From NCBI RefSeq assembly GCF_025960875.1, contig NZ_JAODLR010000029.1:1-50560 (forward strand): 50,560 nucleotides of DNA, in the 5' to 3' direction. Within the stretch, counting starts at the first letter, position 1; every line of letters starts with the position of its first letter. Below, piece after piece: positions 25,467-34,516 of this stretch. Under the pieces are notes generated by a model. The model saw only the letters and a list, made by a program, of their open reading frames with translations. It ran no database searches and was not told the origin of the DNA. The stretch comes from Crystallibacter permensis. Lineage in GTDB: Bacteria; Actinomycetota; Actinomycetes; Actinomycetales; Micrococcaceae. The position numbers were made by a program, and so were the translations under genes.

Positions 25467-26447
25467 ATGAGCTTTAAGGCTCTGAAGAAGTGGGCGGGCG
25501 TCGGCATGGCGGCCGCATTGGTTGCCGGTCTTGCTGCCTGCGGCTCGGACAGCGAAACCGGCACGCCCGCCGCGGGCACTGGCGACGGACCGGAACAGGC
25601 TACCATCGTCGTCGGCACCCAGACCTTCGCCGAGCTGGCCCCTCTGCACATGGCCATCGAGCAGGGAATCTTCGAAGACCACGGCCTGACCGTGGAACTC
25701 GCAGACTCCACCGGTGGCGGTGCCGGCCTGATCCCGGGCATGGTGGCCGGTGATATCGACGTGGTGTACAGCAACTATGTCTCCTTGATGCAAGGTGCCG
25801 ACAAGGGACTGCCGCTGCAGGTCATCCGCGAGAATGACCGTCCCGGTGTGCAGGCTCTGTACGTGATACCGGAGAGCGGGATCAAGGAGCCCGAGGACCT
25901 GGCCGGCAAGACCATCGCGGTCAACGGCCTGGGCAACATCATGGAGCTGACCTCCCGTGCGGTGCTTGAATCCCACGGCGTCACGGACGCCAAGTTTGTG
26001 GAAATCCCGCCGCCCAACATGGAAGCTGCGCTGGCACAGGGCCAAGTGGACGCTGCCTGGCTGGTTGAGCCCTTCGTGACCATCGCTACCGGTACGATTG
26101 GGGCCACGCCCGTGGTCAGCGCTTTTGAAGGACCTACCGAGAACGTCCCGGTGGCCGGCTGGGCCGTGCGGACAGACTTCGCCGAGCAGAACCCGAAGAC
26201 CGTTTCCGCCTTTGTGGCCGCGATGGACGAGGCCATGGCCATCGCCGTGGAGGACGAGCAGGCCGTCAAGGACTCCCTGCTGACCTTCACCGAGATTCCC
26301 GAAGAAGTGGTGGCCAAGCTGAATCCCATCTCCTTCGCCGAGAAGTCAGATTTCAGCAAGCTCGCGGATCTGAACGAGATCATGCTGGACCAAGGGCTCA
26401 TAGAGAAGCCAGTGGACCTTGAGGAGTTCGTCGCCGAGGTCCAGTAG
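25467..26447 (+). CDS. ABC transporter substrate-binding lipoprotein (SsuA/NMT1-like), orphan
   Basis: A 326-residue solute-binding protein. The signal peptide starts MSFKALKKWAGVGMAAALVAG and has an LAAC lipobox, with Cys25 lipidated and the protein on the cell surface. The mature part follows the NMT1/SsuA/TauA plan: GTQTFAELAPLHMAIEQGIFEDHGL, then PEDLAGKTIAVNGLGNI and AALAQGQVDAAWLVEPF. Such proteins bind sulfonates, pyrimidine precursors, nitrate or aromatic acids. GGAGG precedes the ATG. No ATPase or permease gene is adjacent, and a terminator follows. It must use a transporter encoded elsewhere, or the rest of the cassette was lost. Promoter-proximal copy 2 of the 21-bp repeat suggests co-regulation with the monooxygenase. 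Confidence 0.88.
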   Translation: MSFKALKKWAGVGMAAALVAGLAACGSDSETGTPAAGTGDGPEQATIVVGTQTFAELAPLHMAIEQGIFEDHGLTVELADSTGGGAGLIPGMVAGDIDVVYSNYVSLMQGADKGLPLQVIRENDRPGVQALYVIPESGIKEPEDLAGKTIAVNGLGNIMELTSRAVLESHGVTDAKFVEIPPPNMEAALAQGQVDAAWLVEPFVTIATGTIGATPVVSAFEGPTENVPVAGWAVRTDFAEQNPKTVSAFVAAMDEAMAIAVEDEQAVKDSLLTFTEIPEEVVAKLNPISFAEKSDFSKLADLNEIMLDQGLIEKPVDLEEFVAEVQ

Positions 26448-26463
26448 CCTCCTGACAACGAGT

Positions 26464-26502
26464 AAGGGTGCGTTGCCGCCGCGAAGGTGGCGGCGCACCC
26501 TT
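26464..26502 (+). terminator. Terminator after the binding-protein gene
   Basis: A long hairpin with arms AAGGGTGCG plus GCCGCC (left) and GGCGGC plus GCACCCTT (right), a small bulge and a loop of about 8 nt, followed by CTCTC. It begins 16 bp after the stop. Confidence 0.7.
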
Positions 26503-26572
26503 CTCTCATGGGACCAATGACATTAGGAACAGGGATGCCGGAAACGGCCCATCAGCCCGAGGACGTGCATCT

Positions 26573-27811
26573 ATGAATCTGTCACCTCAGCACGGTAGTA
26601 CGCCAAGCGGACCGCGCATCGCCGTACTTGGCGGCGGCATCGGCGGGCTCGCAGCCGCAGCTTTCCTGCATCGGGCAGGATTGCGCGCCACTGTGTTCGA
26701 GCAGGCTACGGCCCTCGGCGAAGTGGGCGCCGGACTGGTTATCTCGCCCAACGCAGTGCGCCTGATCCGCAGGCTCGGCCACCTCGACTCCTTATTGGAG
26801 AACGCGGTCCCGCTGGAGGTCGGCTGGGAGTTCCGCCGCTGGGAAAACGGCGAAGTCCTCTCGGCTGAGCAGCTCACCGGACGATGCGAGGAACTTTATG
26901 GCGAACGCACCTACGTGGCACACCGGGCAGACCTCCTCGGAGCTCTTACATCGGCGCTACCCGAGGAGTGGCTTTGTCTGGGCAAACGCTGCATTGAAGT
27001 CACGCAGCATTCGGATGGTGCGGAGCTGAAGTTTGACGATGGCACTGCCTGCAATGCCGATGTTGTTATTGGCGCAGACGGCGTGCATTCAGTCGTCCGT
27101 GGCGCAATTGCCCAAGCCGAACCACCCGAGTACTCCGGCATGTGCGCGTACCGTGCGATCGTGCCGGCTGAGGCCGCCCCCGAGTTTGCCCGCCTCCCCG
27201 CACAGACGCTGTGGATCGGACCGGACCATCATCTGGTGCACTACCCGATCTCAGGCGGCAAAGCCGTCAACCTCGTTGCCTTTGCCCCGGCAGGTGACTT
27301 TACCGAGGAATCATGGAGTACAAAGGCGACCACCAAAGAGTTCCTCGCTGAGTTCACCGGCTGGGATCCACGGCTGACGGACCTCATCAGCGCCGCCGGG
27401 ATACCCGGGCGATGGGCTTTGCTGGACCGCGCACCGTTGAAGCAGTGGTCGCACGGCCGGATCACGCTGCTCGGCGATGCGGCCCATCCGATGTTCCCGT
27501 TCTTCGCCCAAGGTGCCGCCCAAGCCATTGAGGATGCCGCTGTTCTGGCCCAATGCCTGGCAGCGGATCCAGATAACCCGGAAATTGCGCTGAAGGCCTA
27601 CGAACAACTGCGCATCGAACAGACCACCAAGATCCAACAACTCAGCCACGCCCGCAAGGACATCAACCACCTGCCGGACGGCCCTGCCCAGCAAGAACGC
27701 GACGCCGCCCTGGCTCAGGGCGATCCACTGGTCAAGAATGGCTGGCTTTACGGCTACGACGCCGAACTACGGGCCAAGGAAGAACATGTCCCGGGTCCGG
27801 AGCCGGACTAA
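26573..27811 (+). CDS. FAD-dependent aromatic hydroxylase (salicylate hydroxylase-like)
   Basis: A 412-residue group A flavoprotein monooxygenase. It has the dinucleotide-binding GGGIGG near residue 20, the mid-protein DG motif (VVIGADGVHSVVR) and the FAD-ribityl motif GDAAHPMFPFFAQGAAQAIEDA. Relatives hydroxylate salicylate, 3-hydroxybenzoate or 6-hydroxynicotinate with NAD(P)H. ATG 26573 is chosen since GAGGA lies upstream and the preceding frame contains the terminator. Gentisate or nicotinate breakdown yields maleate, which the isomerase at 18769 could use, but no ring-cleavage dioxygenase is in the window, so that link is only suggestive. Confidence 0.88.
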   Translation: MNLSPQHGSTPSGPRIAVLGGGIGGLAAAAFLHRAGLRATVFEQATALGEVGAGLVISPNAVRLIRRLGHLDSLLENAVPLEVGWEFRRWENGEVLSAEQLTGRCEELYGERTYVAHRADLLGALTSALPEEWLCLGKRCIEVTQHSDGAELKFDDGTACNADVVIGADGVHSVVRGAIAQAEPPEYSGMCAYRAIVPAEAAPEFARLPAQTLWIGPDHHLVHYPISGGKAVNLVAFAPAGDFTEESWSTKATTKEFLAEFTGWDPRLTDLISAAGIPGRWALLDRAPLKQWSHGRITLLGDAAHPMFPFFAQGAAQAIEDAAVLAQCLAADPDNPEIALKAYEQLRIEQTTKIQQLSHARKDINHLPDGPAQQERDAALAQGDPLVKNGWLYGYDAELRAKEEHVPGPEPD

Positions 27812-27841
27812 CAAGCAGCGCAGGCCTGCCAGTTTCTCGTC

Positions 27842-28218
27842 ATGACAGAACGCGTAGGACAACTCACATCAATCTTGCTCGACTGCCCGGATACCGATCA
27901 ACTGGCGACCTTCTACTGCCGGCTCCTGGGCAGAGGAAGCATTCGCCACTCCGGACCGCGGCGTCGTCGCCCTCTCAGGAGCGGGCCCCATACTCACGTT
28001 GATGCACGTCGCAGTTATGTTCCACCTTCCTGGCCGGAAGTTCCGCAGCACCAGCACATCCATCTGGACGTTGCGGTCAGCGAGTTGGAGCCCGCCGTCG
28101 CCAGTGCTCTGGCCTTGGGTGCCACGGAGGCGGAGCACCAGCCCGCTCCGGACAGTGGCGGGTGCTGGCCGATCCCGATGGACACCCCTTCTGCCTCACC
28201 GTCGTCCGCCCTGGCTGA
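27842..28218 (+). pseudogene. VOC (glyoxalase-fold) protein, frameshifted
   Basis: The fragments of one VOC-family protein lie in three frames: MTERVGQLTSILLDCPDTDQ to FYCRLLG, then EEAFATPDRGVVALSGAGP to LTLMH, then YVPPSWPEVP to HLDVAVSELEPAV and GATEAEHQP, then WRVLADPDGHPFCLTVVRPG and a stop at 28218. Restoring one base near 27931, one near 28012 and one near 28155 joins them into an ordinary ring-cleavage/glyoxalase-like protein of about 126 residues. Each change is a single-base loss. It is either a pseudogene or the product of sequencing deletions. Convergent with the methyltransferase gene. Confidence 0.75.
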
Positions 28219-28303
28219 GTTTTGGCGCCCACAAAACCACCACCGCGATCCAGCCGTAGCACCTCACACCAGCCGTGCAAGCTCCTTTTAATCTACGACG
28301 GTT

Positions 28304-29404
28304 CTACGCCACCTTGAGTATTTCCCGGGCTACCGCCTCGCCAAGCCATCTGGGTACGGCATTACCGATTTGCTTGGCAATCGACGTCTTTGACCCAACC
28401 CAAAGGTGCTCGTCAGTGAAACCTTGGAGGCGGGCAGCCTCCAGGTGCGTGATCGCGCGTGGAGCGATCGGGTGTAGATACCGCCCCTTCTCAGGTTTGA
28501 AGAATTCGGTTCTGATCGTGACGGACGGCTTGTCCCAATAGAGACGTCCCATGACGTCGCCAGCCCCAGAGTGGTGTCCGATCCAGCACCGGGCCTGCAG
28601 GCTTTCGGGAAGGTCCCGTCGGCTTCCGCCCGGGGGGATCGCATCGAAACGTGCGAGTGAGATGGGAGCGTATCGTCGACCGAGGTGTAGCTCCGTGGTC
28701 CGGAAGGGGCCTCTGGCTTCTCTGCCGGTGCTGGTTGACGCCCGTGCGGGCAAGTCGATTCCGGCGACCTCTGCGGGTATCCCCTGGAATGCGCTCCGAA
28801 CCGAGGCATGTTTGCCTGCATGAGTCGGGGCCGGGAACTTCGGAGCTTCGACGTCACGGCGCCAGCCCAGGACGATCGCGCGCTTTCGGGCTTGGGGTGC
28901 CCCGTAGTCCGCGGCGTTGAGAATTCTCCACTCGAAATCGAAGTCCTCGAGGTCCCCGCCGGGGCGCGTCGAAGCGGTCAGATCCACGAGCTGCTGTGAT
29001 TTGGCGAAGGCAGGGACGTTCTCCAGTACGAAGTACTTCGGCCTTGAGAGCTTCAAGACGTGGGCGTATTCGCGCCACAGGAAGTTTCGTTCGTCATTGG
29101 CATCCCGTTTCCCCAGGAGGGAGAAGCCCTGACACGGCGGTCCGCCGACGACGACGTCGACCTCTGGGACTGTCTCCTCGAGCGGCCAATCAGTGACGGA
29201 TCCTGCGTACACCTTGTTTCCAAATGTTGTTGCAAAGGTGGCCGCGGCGTCTTTGTCTAACTCGACCGCGCGTGTGGTCACGAATCGTTCAGAGGCGCTG
29301 TAGAAACCATTCGTCAGCCCGCCCGCACCTGCGAAGAGGTCAACCATGGTGATCGAATCCGTTGTCGCTTTTCGGTCGTAGGGGGCCGCAAGAGTCTTTT
29401 CCAT
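28304..29404 (-). CDS. drmMII: C5-cytosine DNA methyltransferase, DISARM DrmMII-like
   Basis: A 366-residue m5C methyltransferase with motifs in the standard order: DLFAGAGG (I, 22-29), GGPPCQGFS (IV, catalytic Cys91), ENV (VI, 128-130), QARKR (VIII, 171-175), a target-recognition region at about 200-300, and IGNAVP (X, near 346-351). It marks host DNA so that the associated system can tell self from non-self. It is last in the operon, 119 bp after the drmB stop, the position of drmMII in class 2 DISARM. DrmMII enzymes studied modify CCWGG; the target here cannot be read. A solitary Dcm-like enzyme is the alternative. Confidence 0.87.
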   Translation of the reverse strand: MEKTLAAPYDRKATTDSITMVDLFAGAGGLTNGFYSASERFVTTRAVELDKDAAATFATTFGNKVYAGSVTDWPLEETVPEVDVVVGGPPCQGFSLLGKRDANDERNFLWREYAHVLKLSRPKYFVLENVPAFAKSQQLVDLTASTRPGGDLEDFDFEWRILNAADYGAPQARKRAIVLGWRRDVEAPKFPAPTHAGKHASVRSAFQGIPAEVAGIDLPARASTSTGREARGPFRTTELHLGRRYAPISLARFDAIPPGGSRRDLPESLQARCWIGHHSGAGDVMGRLYWDKPSVTIRTEFFKPEKGRYLHPIAPRAITHLEAARLQGFTDEHLWVGSKTSIAKQIGNAVPRWLGEAVAREILKVA

Positions 29405-29523
29405 TGTCAGTTGATCTTAGCTGGCGTTGGATCAAGCGGGTCCGAGGCGCGGCGCACGAGAATGCCGCGCGTGGTGAGATCCGCATGCTGCTGGGTCAGC
29501 GCTCCTCAGTCGCGTCGGAGTCG

Positions 29524-31338
29524 TCACGGTGTAGAGGAAGCCATGACCCTGAGGTCGTCCAGTATCTGCTGGAGAAGCCCGCGCTCCACGTCCATACCGC
29601 CGAACAGCAGTTGCCGGTCGAGCAGGACGTTGCGGTTCTCACACGACGTCTCGCTGATTAGGGAACACCCATGACACGCGGAGAGGTTCAGGTTCGATGC
29701 TCCTTGATGGTCGGATTCAATACAGACCGGGTCATTGGAGCAGACCTCCGCATCGCTGATCGCGGCCAGGAGTAGTGGCAGAAGCTTGTCCTCGGCGCCG
29801 AGTCTTACGAGGCCGCCGAGAGTGCCCTGCGCGTCCCCTGCTGCGGTGTAGATCAGAATCCCAGCCATCGGCTCCCCGCGTTGTGTCGAGGCATAGATTC
29901 TCTCTTGGAGCGCGGCGGAGGCGTAACCGCTGGCGTACGCCAACCGCCGGATCAGCAGATGAGCCAATGTATGGAGGGCGATGAACCGCGGTTCCGGATG
30001 GTCCAGGCGGTCAGTGAGGCCCTCGGCGCCCAGCCGCTGCATCAGAGTCTGAGCCCGGTGTTGAACATCGGGGCGCGATTCCCATTGACGGACACGGTCT
30101 TCATCAAGACGCAGGAAGATTCCCTCGCCGAAGAGTTCCAGGGCGGGATAAATGCGGCGGGTGCGACCTGGTTCCCCTGGGTCCGCCGCAATCATCCGGG
30201 CGTCCTGCCCATGGCGACGGAATCCTTGGAGTGAGCGCACCAGACGAAGGCGTCTGACCTGGCCGACGTGGGTGAACACCTCGAACACGGATGTCGGCAC
30301 GTTTGGGGTCGTAGGGATTCGCCGCCCGTCGACAATGAACCCGCTAGTCTCCTCATCGCGGCCGTTCTCGAGTTTCTCCTCAAAGGCCAGCCATTCACCG
30401 TCTTTCAGGCCCAGGACCGGACGTTCGTCCTCGTCGGACGTCCTGGCCGCCTCATCGACCATGTGCTCCGGGACGTCCAGGTCTTGGGCGATCTTCGTCC
30501 GGAGCATTTCCGCAAGGGGGCCCCCGTTGTCCTGGACGAGCAGGCCGAAGGCATCGTGGGTGCGAATCCGCTCGAGGTCTCTCTCGGCACTGGCCTGGCC
30601 CTCCGGGATGTCGATGGCGGCAACGATCTCGGGGAGATAATTGCTTGTGGCACCCCGCTGTTTGGCTACCAGAGGATGCTCGCATTCGGATATGGCGCTA
30701 CCTCGCCACGGTTGCCTCCCGAGGCACCGAAACCCGTCCGCCGCCAGCGCCTTCTTTCCAACCAGCTGCGCCAGGCTTCGCTCCTGCCGGCACGCCATGC
30801 AGCGGACGAACATGGACCCTAGTCCCTCACCCCTGTCCGACCGCCTGACGAACTTGAGCTGGTCGTCGGCCCTGCAAAGTCGCTGCTCTTCCGATAGATC
30901 CTCATCCCGGCGTCGGTGCACCCACAGGTGCCAAGGGACGTCCTGGAGATGGCTGCCCCCCTGGCACGCAGCCACGTACCGCATCGGGATCAAGGCGCCG
31001 CCACAGGGGCACTCGTTGGCGAATTTGCCTTTCTTCACCACGGTCTTTCGGGTCATCCGTTCACATCGTTCGCAGAACCGCCATTCCGGGAATCGCGAGT
31101 ATTCAAGCGACCGAACGTCCGCTTCCAGGGGGCCCGAGAACGTGGGGGAAGCGAGCAGCCGTCCGCCACCGAGCTTGGACGACAGCCGATCGCAAAAAAT
31201 CTCCTCGGCATGTTTCGTATTCCATCTCGTCATATCTGGTGCCATCAGCGACGCTCCGCTGACGTCGGTGATCGCCCCTGGGCCGAAAGGCGAGACCGTC
31301 TCCGACTGCCGCAGGCTGTACTTGACCTTCTTGGTCAC
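29524..31338 (-). CDS. drmB: DISARM protein DrmB (DUF1998)
   Basis: A 604-residue protein pairing with DrmA in DISARM, where the DrmAB complex forms the core that engages invading DNA. It has an N-terminal RQSETVSPFGPGAITD segment typical of DrmB and a first Cys cluster (Cys89, 92, 110, 112). A DUF1998-type region around IALHTLAHLLIRRLAYASGYASAALQERIY follows, and a C-terminal Cys cluster (Cys533, 539, 555, 558, 566) probably binds zinc. The GTG at 31338 follows the drmA stop after a single base and is preceded by GAGAGGGGAA within drmA, so translation is tightly coupled. Upstream in-frame residues overlap drmA and are rejected. Confidence 0.9.
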   Translation of the reverse strand: MTKKVKYSLRQSETVSPFGPGAITDVSGASLMAPDMTRWNTKHAEEIFCDRLSSKLGGGRLLASPTFSGPLEADVRSLEYSRFPEWRFCERCERMTRKTVVKKGKFANECPCGGALIPMRYVAACQGGSHLQDVPWHLWVHRRRDEDLSEEQRLCRADDQLKFVRRSDRGEGLGSMFVRCMACRQERSLAQLVGKKALAADGFRCLGRQPWRGSAISECEHPLVAKQRGATSNYLPEIVAAIDIPEGQASAERDLERIRTHDAFGLLVQDNGGPLAEMLRTKIAQDLDVPEHMVDEAARTSDEDERPVLGLKDGEWLAFEEKLENGRDEETSGFIVDGRRIPTTPNVPTSVFEVFTHVGQVRRLRLVRSLQGFRRHGQDARMIAADPGEPGRTRRIYPALELFGEGIFLRLDEDRVRQWESRPDVQHRAQTLMQRLGAEGLTDRLDHPEPRFIALHTLAHLLIRRLAYASGYASAALQERIYASTQRGEPMAGILIYTAAGDAQGTLGGLVRLGAEDKLLPLLLAAISDAEVCSNDPVCIESDHQGASNLNLSACHGCSLISETSCENRNVLLDRQLLFGGMDVERGLLQQILDDLRVMASSTP

Positions 31339-31339
31339 G

Positions 31340-34300
31340 TCACTTTCCCCTCTCGTAGGGTTCCTGGACTTCGATCGCCACACTGGGTTCCACCGTTCGC
31401 ATGGAGTCCGCGACGAGCCATCCATCGAATAGGTCGTCGAATCGACGCAGGAGGACATTTCGGTCCGTGGACGATTTTTTCTCGTATTTCAGCGGAGCCC
31501 TAGCGCCCGACATCTGCGCTTTGTCATGCCATTCGGCCAAGTACTCGTCCACTTGGCGCCGCGTAGCGGCTTGTTCGGCGGTGTCGGCACGTTCGACCCG
31601 GCTGAGAAGTTGGTCCACGAGGCCGTTGACGGCCCGGCTGATCTGTGCGTCCGCCCGGTCATATCGGCCCGCATCGTTGTTCCCGCTGAACGGTGAGAGT
31701 CCTTGTCGTACGAGCATCACCAGGGCGCCAGCCAATGAACGTTTCCTCGAGGAATGCGACCAGGGAGTGACACTGGTCGGCTCGACATTCCGATAGAGCG
31801 ACTGGTGGAAGGCCCGGAATGACTCATATTGGGATCTATCGCGGGCCCGGTTCGAGCGGAACAGGGTGACGACGACACCGGGGACTTCTCCACGTCCGAC
31901 TCGGCTGGTCGCCTGGATGTATTCGGAGGTGGTTTTTGGCTGACCCACCATCAGCATGAGGGCGAGACGAGACACGTCGATGCCCACCGACAGCATGTTC
32001 GAGGACAGCACGATATCGATCGCCTCGTCGCTCTGGTCAAGACGGGTCTCCATCCGCTGGAGGTCACCCCGCAGCTCGTTGGACTGCCTCCGGCTCGTCA
32101 GTTCGATGAGGCGACCGCCTTCGAGGCGACGAGGTGGCCACCCCATCCGGACTGCCCTCACCGCCAAGCGAGCATCGATGTCGTCTGCGATCAACGTCTC
32201 GCTCCGGCCCAGCTCCCGCAGGCTGTTGTGATAGAACACCGAGGTCCAATAGTCGTCTGAAACCGCTTCCGTAACCCCCCGGTCCACCAAGACATGGGGA
32301 AGTTCAAGTAGCGGTGTCGCGGCCGCTATCAATGCGGTCGTTTGTGGCAACGACTGGGGCATAAGGCCGACGTAGAGACGTCCCTCACCGGAAGGGACGG
32401 GTTGTGAGAAGAAGCTGCGGTCCTCGTCGAGTCCTGCGGGCGGATAGAGAGCTACAGGTCGTCCGTACAGGCCTCGAATCTGCTCTTCCGAGGCCCTGAT
32501 CGTCGCGGTCGAGGCGACGGTCTTGGGATGCGTCCCCTGCCGAGATAGCAGGATCTGCAGGACTGCCTCGAACACCGCGACCGTCGTCCCCAACGGTCCA
32601 GACAACAGATGGAGCTCGTCTTGGATTAACAGCGAGGGCTGTAGAGTCGTCCCGCGGAGGCCCAGCATTGATCCGGCCTCGGGCAAGAACTGGAGACGGG
32701 CGAACTTGTCGACAGTGCCCAGCAGGAAGGTCGGCGGATTCTCATACAGGTCGTCATCGACGACGCTGAGTGGGATGGCGTCGTGGAACGTGCAGTCAGC
32801 CCGGGGGCAGTAGACCACCACCCGACCGGATTCCTCTCGAAAACCATAACGCGACCGGTCGCCGGTCCACTCCTTCGGAACGAGTTCGGTCCGACACCAG
32901 GGACAGTCGGTGACTTGGAAATGGTTTGCCTCTTGGGGATGCTTGGCCTCGAAGAGTCTCTGTAGTGCTTCGACCGCGTCCTTGCTGTTGCCTGGAGTGA
33001 CCTCGTTGCCGACCCACAGACCGATGGTGAACGGCAGCATCTTGGCTGCGCTGGCATCGGTGCGGCGGAGCGTCTCCATTGCACAGATCAGCGCGGCCGA
33101 ACGCTGGAACTGTTGGGAGGTGAGGAGGCGCAGCGTATACCGGGTGATGACCGCCGTCCCGCCTCCCTTCTGTCCGTGCTCCAGCCGACGGCGGAACATC
33201 TCCACTGCTGCAAGTCCCAGATATGCCTCGGTCTTCCCGCCTCCCGTGGGGAACCAGATGAGATCCACCAGCTCCCGCTCCGGGTGCTGCGCATCGACCG
33301 TCGACGACAGCGAGACCAGGAGGAAACCCAACTGGAACGGCCGCCAGGAGGGCTCTTTCAAGTCCGCCGTGGTTTTCGCGGCAGTCGCCTGGCGCATCTG
33401 GAGTCGCATGGCCTTCATCGCCAGGGCGAAGGACGAACGCAAGGTGCCCTGCCTTGGGTCGGCGAGCAGGTCGATTGTCGCACCCATCCGCTCGGCCGCG
33501 ATGCGCGCACGAGCGACGATGCGTTCGGCCGGTTCACGGTGAGTGTCGAGCTCCTGAACCTTGACTGTTTCTGTCTGGACCCAATCCGCGAAGGCGTCTG
33601 CGAATGCGCGGAGCTTGGCGGCCACGCCTTCAGGATCCTCCACGATCCGGGCCAGTTCGTCCAAGCGCAGCGCTTGCCCTTGCGGAAGGTCTTCCGGCAT
33701 GGTGGTTCCTTCGACTGCGGGCACCACATGGGCCGGGACGGCCTCAAGGCGGGCACTGACACATCGGTCACCATCCATGGTCCAGTTCGCTGCCAGACCG
33801 TGGCCGACGGCAAAAGTCTTCCGTTTCCTGAATCTAAGCCGGAGCTCGGCCGCCTCGGGGTCGGTGTCTAGGACCTTGTCAAGATCGTATTCAAGAATTC
33901 GACCTCCCGCCGGCGTGACATCCAGACCGACCTGGAACATTGTCCGCTGTGCGTCCTGCAGTTTGGCCTCGGGAGTGGCGTCGTCGTCGCGCCCGATCGG
34001 CGAAATCTCCAGGTTGCGCAGGTGGACTGTTACCAGCCAGTTGTCGCCGTACGGTCGCCATCGCGAGCCGATTTGGAACAGGACGTCACCGGCTCGACGC
34101 CCTTGGGGTTGCTCGCCGGTCCTGGTAACGCTGATGCCTTCGAACAGGTGTGGTGTCCGTCGCCATTCGGGGACGTCACCATTCTCGAAGTGTTCATAGG
34201 TGCCGAACATAAGGTCGACCTCGAGCTCCTCCGCATCCGTCACGAAGGAGATCCCCGTCGACGACGGCCGCCAAGCTTCGGCCAAGGAATCGCTTTCGGC

Positions 34301-34516
34301 CGGTTCCTCGATATCCCCGAGGACCGTATCCGCCATGACAGTTACTTCGCCGGTCGAGCCAGCCGATTGACTGGCTTCCCGGGGGAACAGCATGCCGACG
34401 ACGTACTGGTAGACGGGGTTGTTCTTGACGATGACCTCGTGCTCACCTCCCTCGGGACCCGCGTAGGTGGCCCGGAGATGCTCGAGGGCGGCCTGCTGTG
34501 GCGGAGACAGGTTCAT
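31340..34516 (-). CDS. drmA: DISARM helicase DrmA
   Basis: A 1058-residue SF2 helicase. Motifs are Walker A PTGGGKT at 423-429, the DrmA-type motif II QDELHLLSGPLGT at 632-644, motif III STATIR at 669-674, SNMLSVGID at 839-847 and motif VI QATSRVGR at 868-875. A zinc-binding insertion (Cys538, Cys541, Cys570, Cys575) sits between motifs Ia and II. The long N-terminal region has a PVYQYVVGMLFP segment expected of DrmA. Its ATG overlaps the stop of the NERD helicase gene by four bases (ATGA). Known DrmAB loads on DNA with 5' overhangs and is kept inactive until trigger. Assignment to DISARM is firm. Confidence 0.93.
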   Translation of the reverse strand: MNLSPPQQAALEHLRATYAGPEGGEHEVIVKNNPVYQYVVGMLFPREASQSAGSTGEVTVMADTVLGDIEEPAESDSLAEAWRPSSTGISFVTDAEELEVDLMFGTYEHFENGDVPEWRRTPHLFEGISVTRTGEQPQGRRAGDVLFQIGSRWRPYGDNWLVTVHLRNLEISPIGRDDDATPEAKLQDAQRTMFQVGLDVTPAGGRILEYDLDKVLDTDPEAAELRLRFRKRKTFAVGHGLAANWTMDGDRCVSARLEAVPAHVVPAVEGTTMPEDLPQGQALRLDELARIVEDPEGVAAKLRAFADAFADWVQTETVKVQELDTHREPAERIVARARIAAERMGATIDLLADPRQGTLRSSFALAMKAMRLQMRQATAAKTTADLKEPSWRPFQLGFLLVSLSSTVDAQHPERELVDLIWFPTGGGKTEAYLGLAAVEMFRRRLEHGQKGGGTAVITRYTLRLLTSQQFQRSAALICAMETLRRTDASAAKMLPFTIGLWVGNEVTPGNSKDAVEALQRLFEAKHPQEANHFQVTDCPWCRTELVPKEWTGDRSRYGFREESGRVVVYCPRADCTFHDAIPLSVVDDDLYENPPTFLLGTVDKFARLQFLPEAGSMLGLRGTTLQPSLLIQDELHLLSGPLGTTVAVFEAVLQILLSRQGTHPKTVASTATIRASEEQIRGLYGRPVALYPPAGLDEDRSFFSQPVPSGEGRLYVGLMPQSLPQTTALIAAATPLLELPHVLVDRGVTEAVSDDYWTSVFYHNSLRELGRSETLIADDIDARLAVRAVRMGWPPRRLEGGRLIELTSRRQSNELRGDLQRMETRLDQSDEAIDIVLSSNMLSVGIDVSRLALMLMVGQPKTTSEYIQATSRVGRGEVPGVVVTLFRSNRARDRSQYESFRAFHQSLYRNVEPTSVTPWSHSSRKRSLAGALVMLVRQGLSPFSGNNDAGRYDRADAQISRAVNGLVDQLLSRVERADTAEQAATRRQVDEYLAEWHDKAQMSGARAPLKYEKKSSTDRNVLLRRFDDLFDGWLVADSMRTVEPSVAIEVQEPYERGK

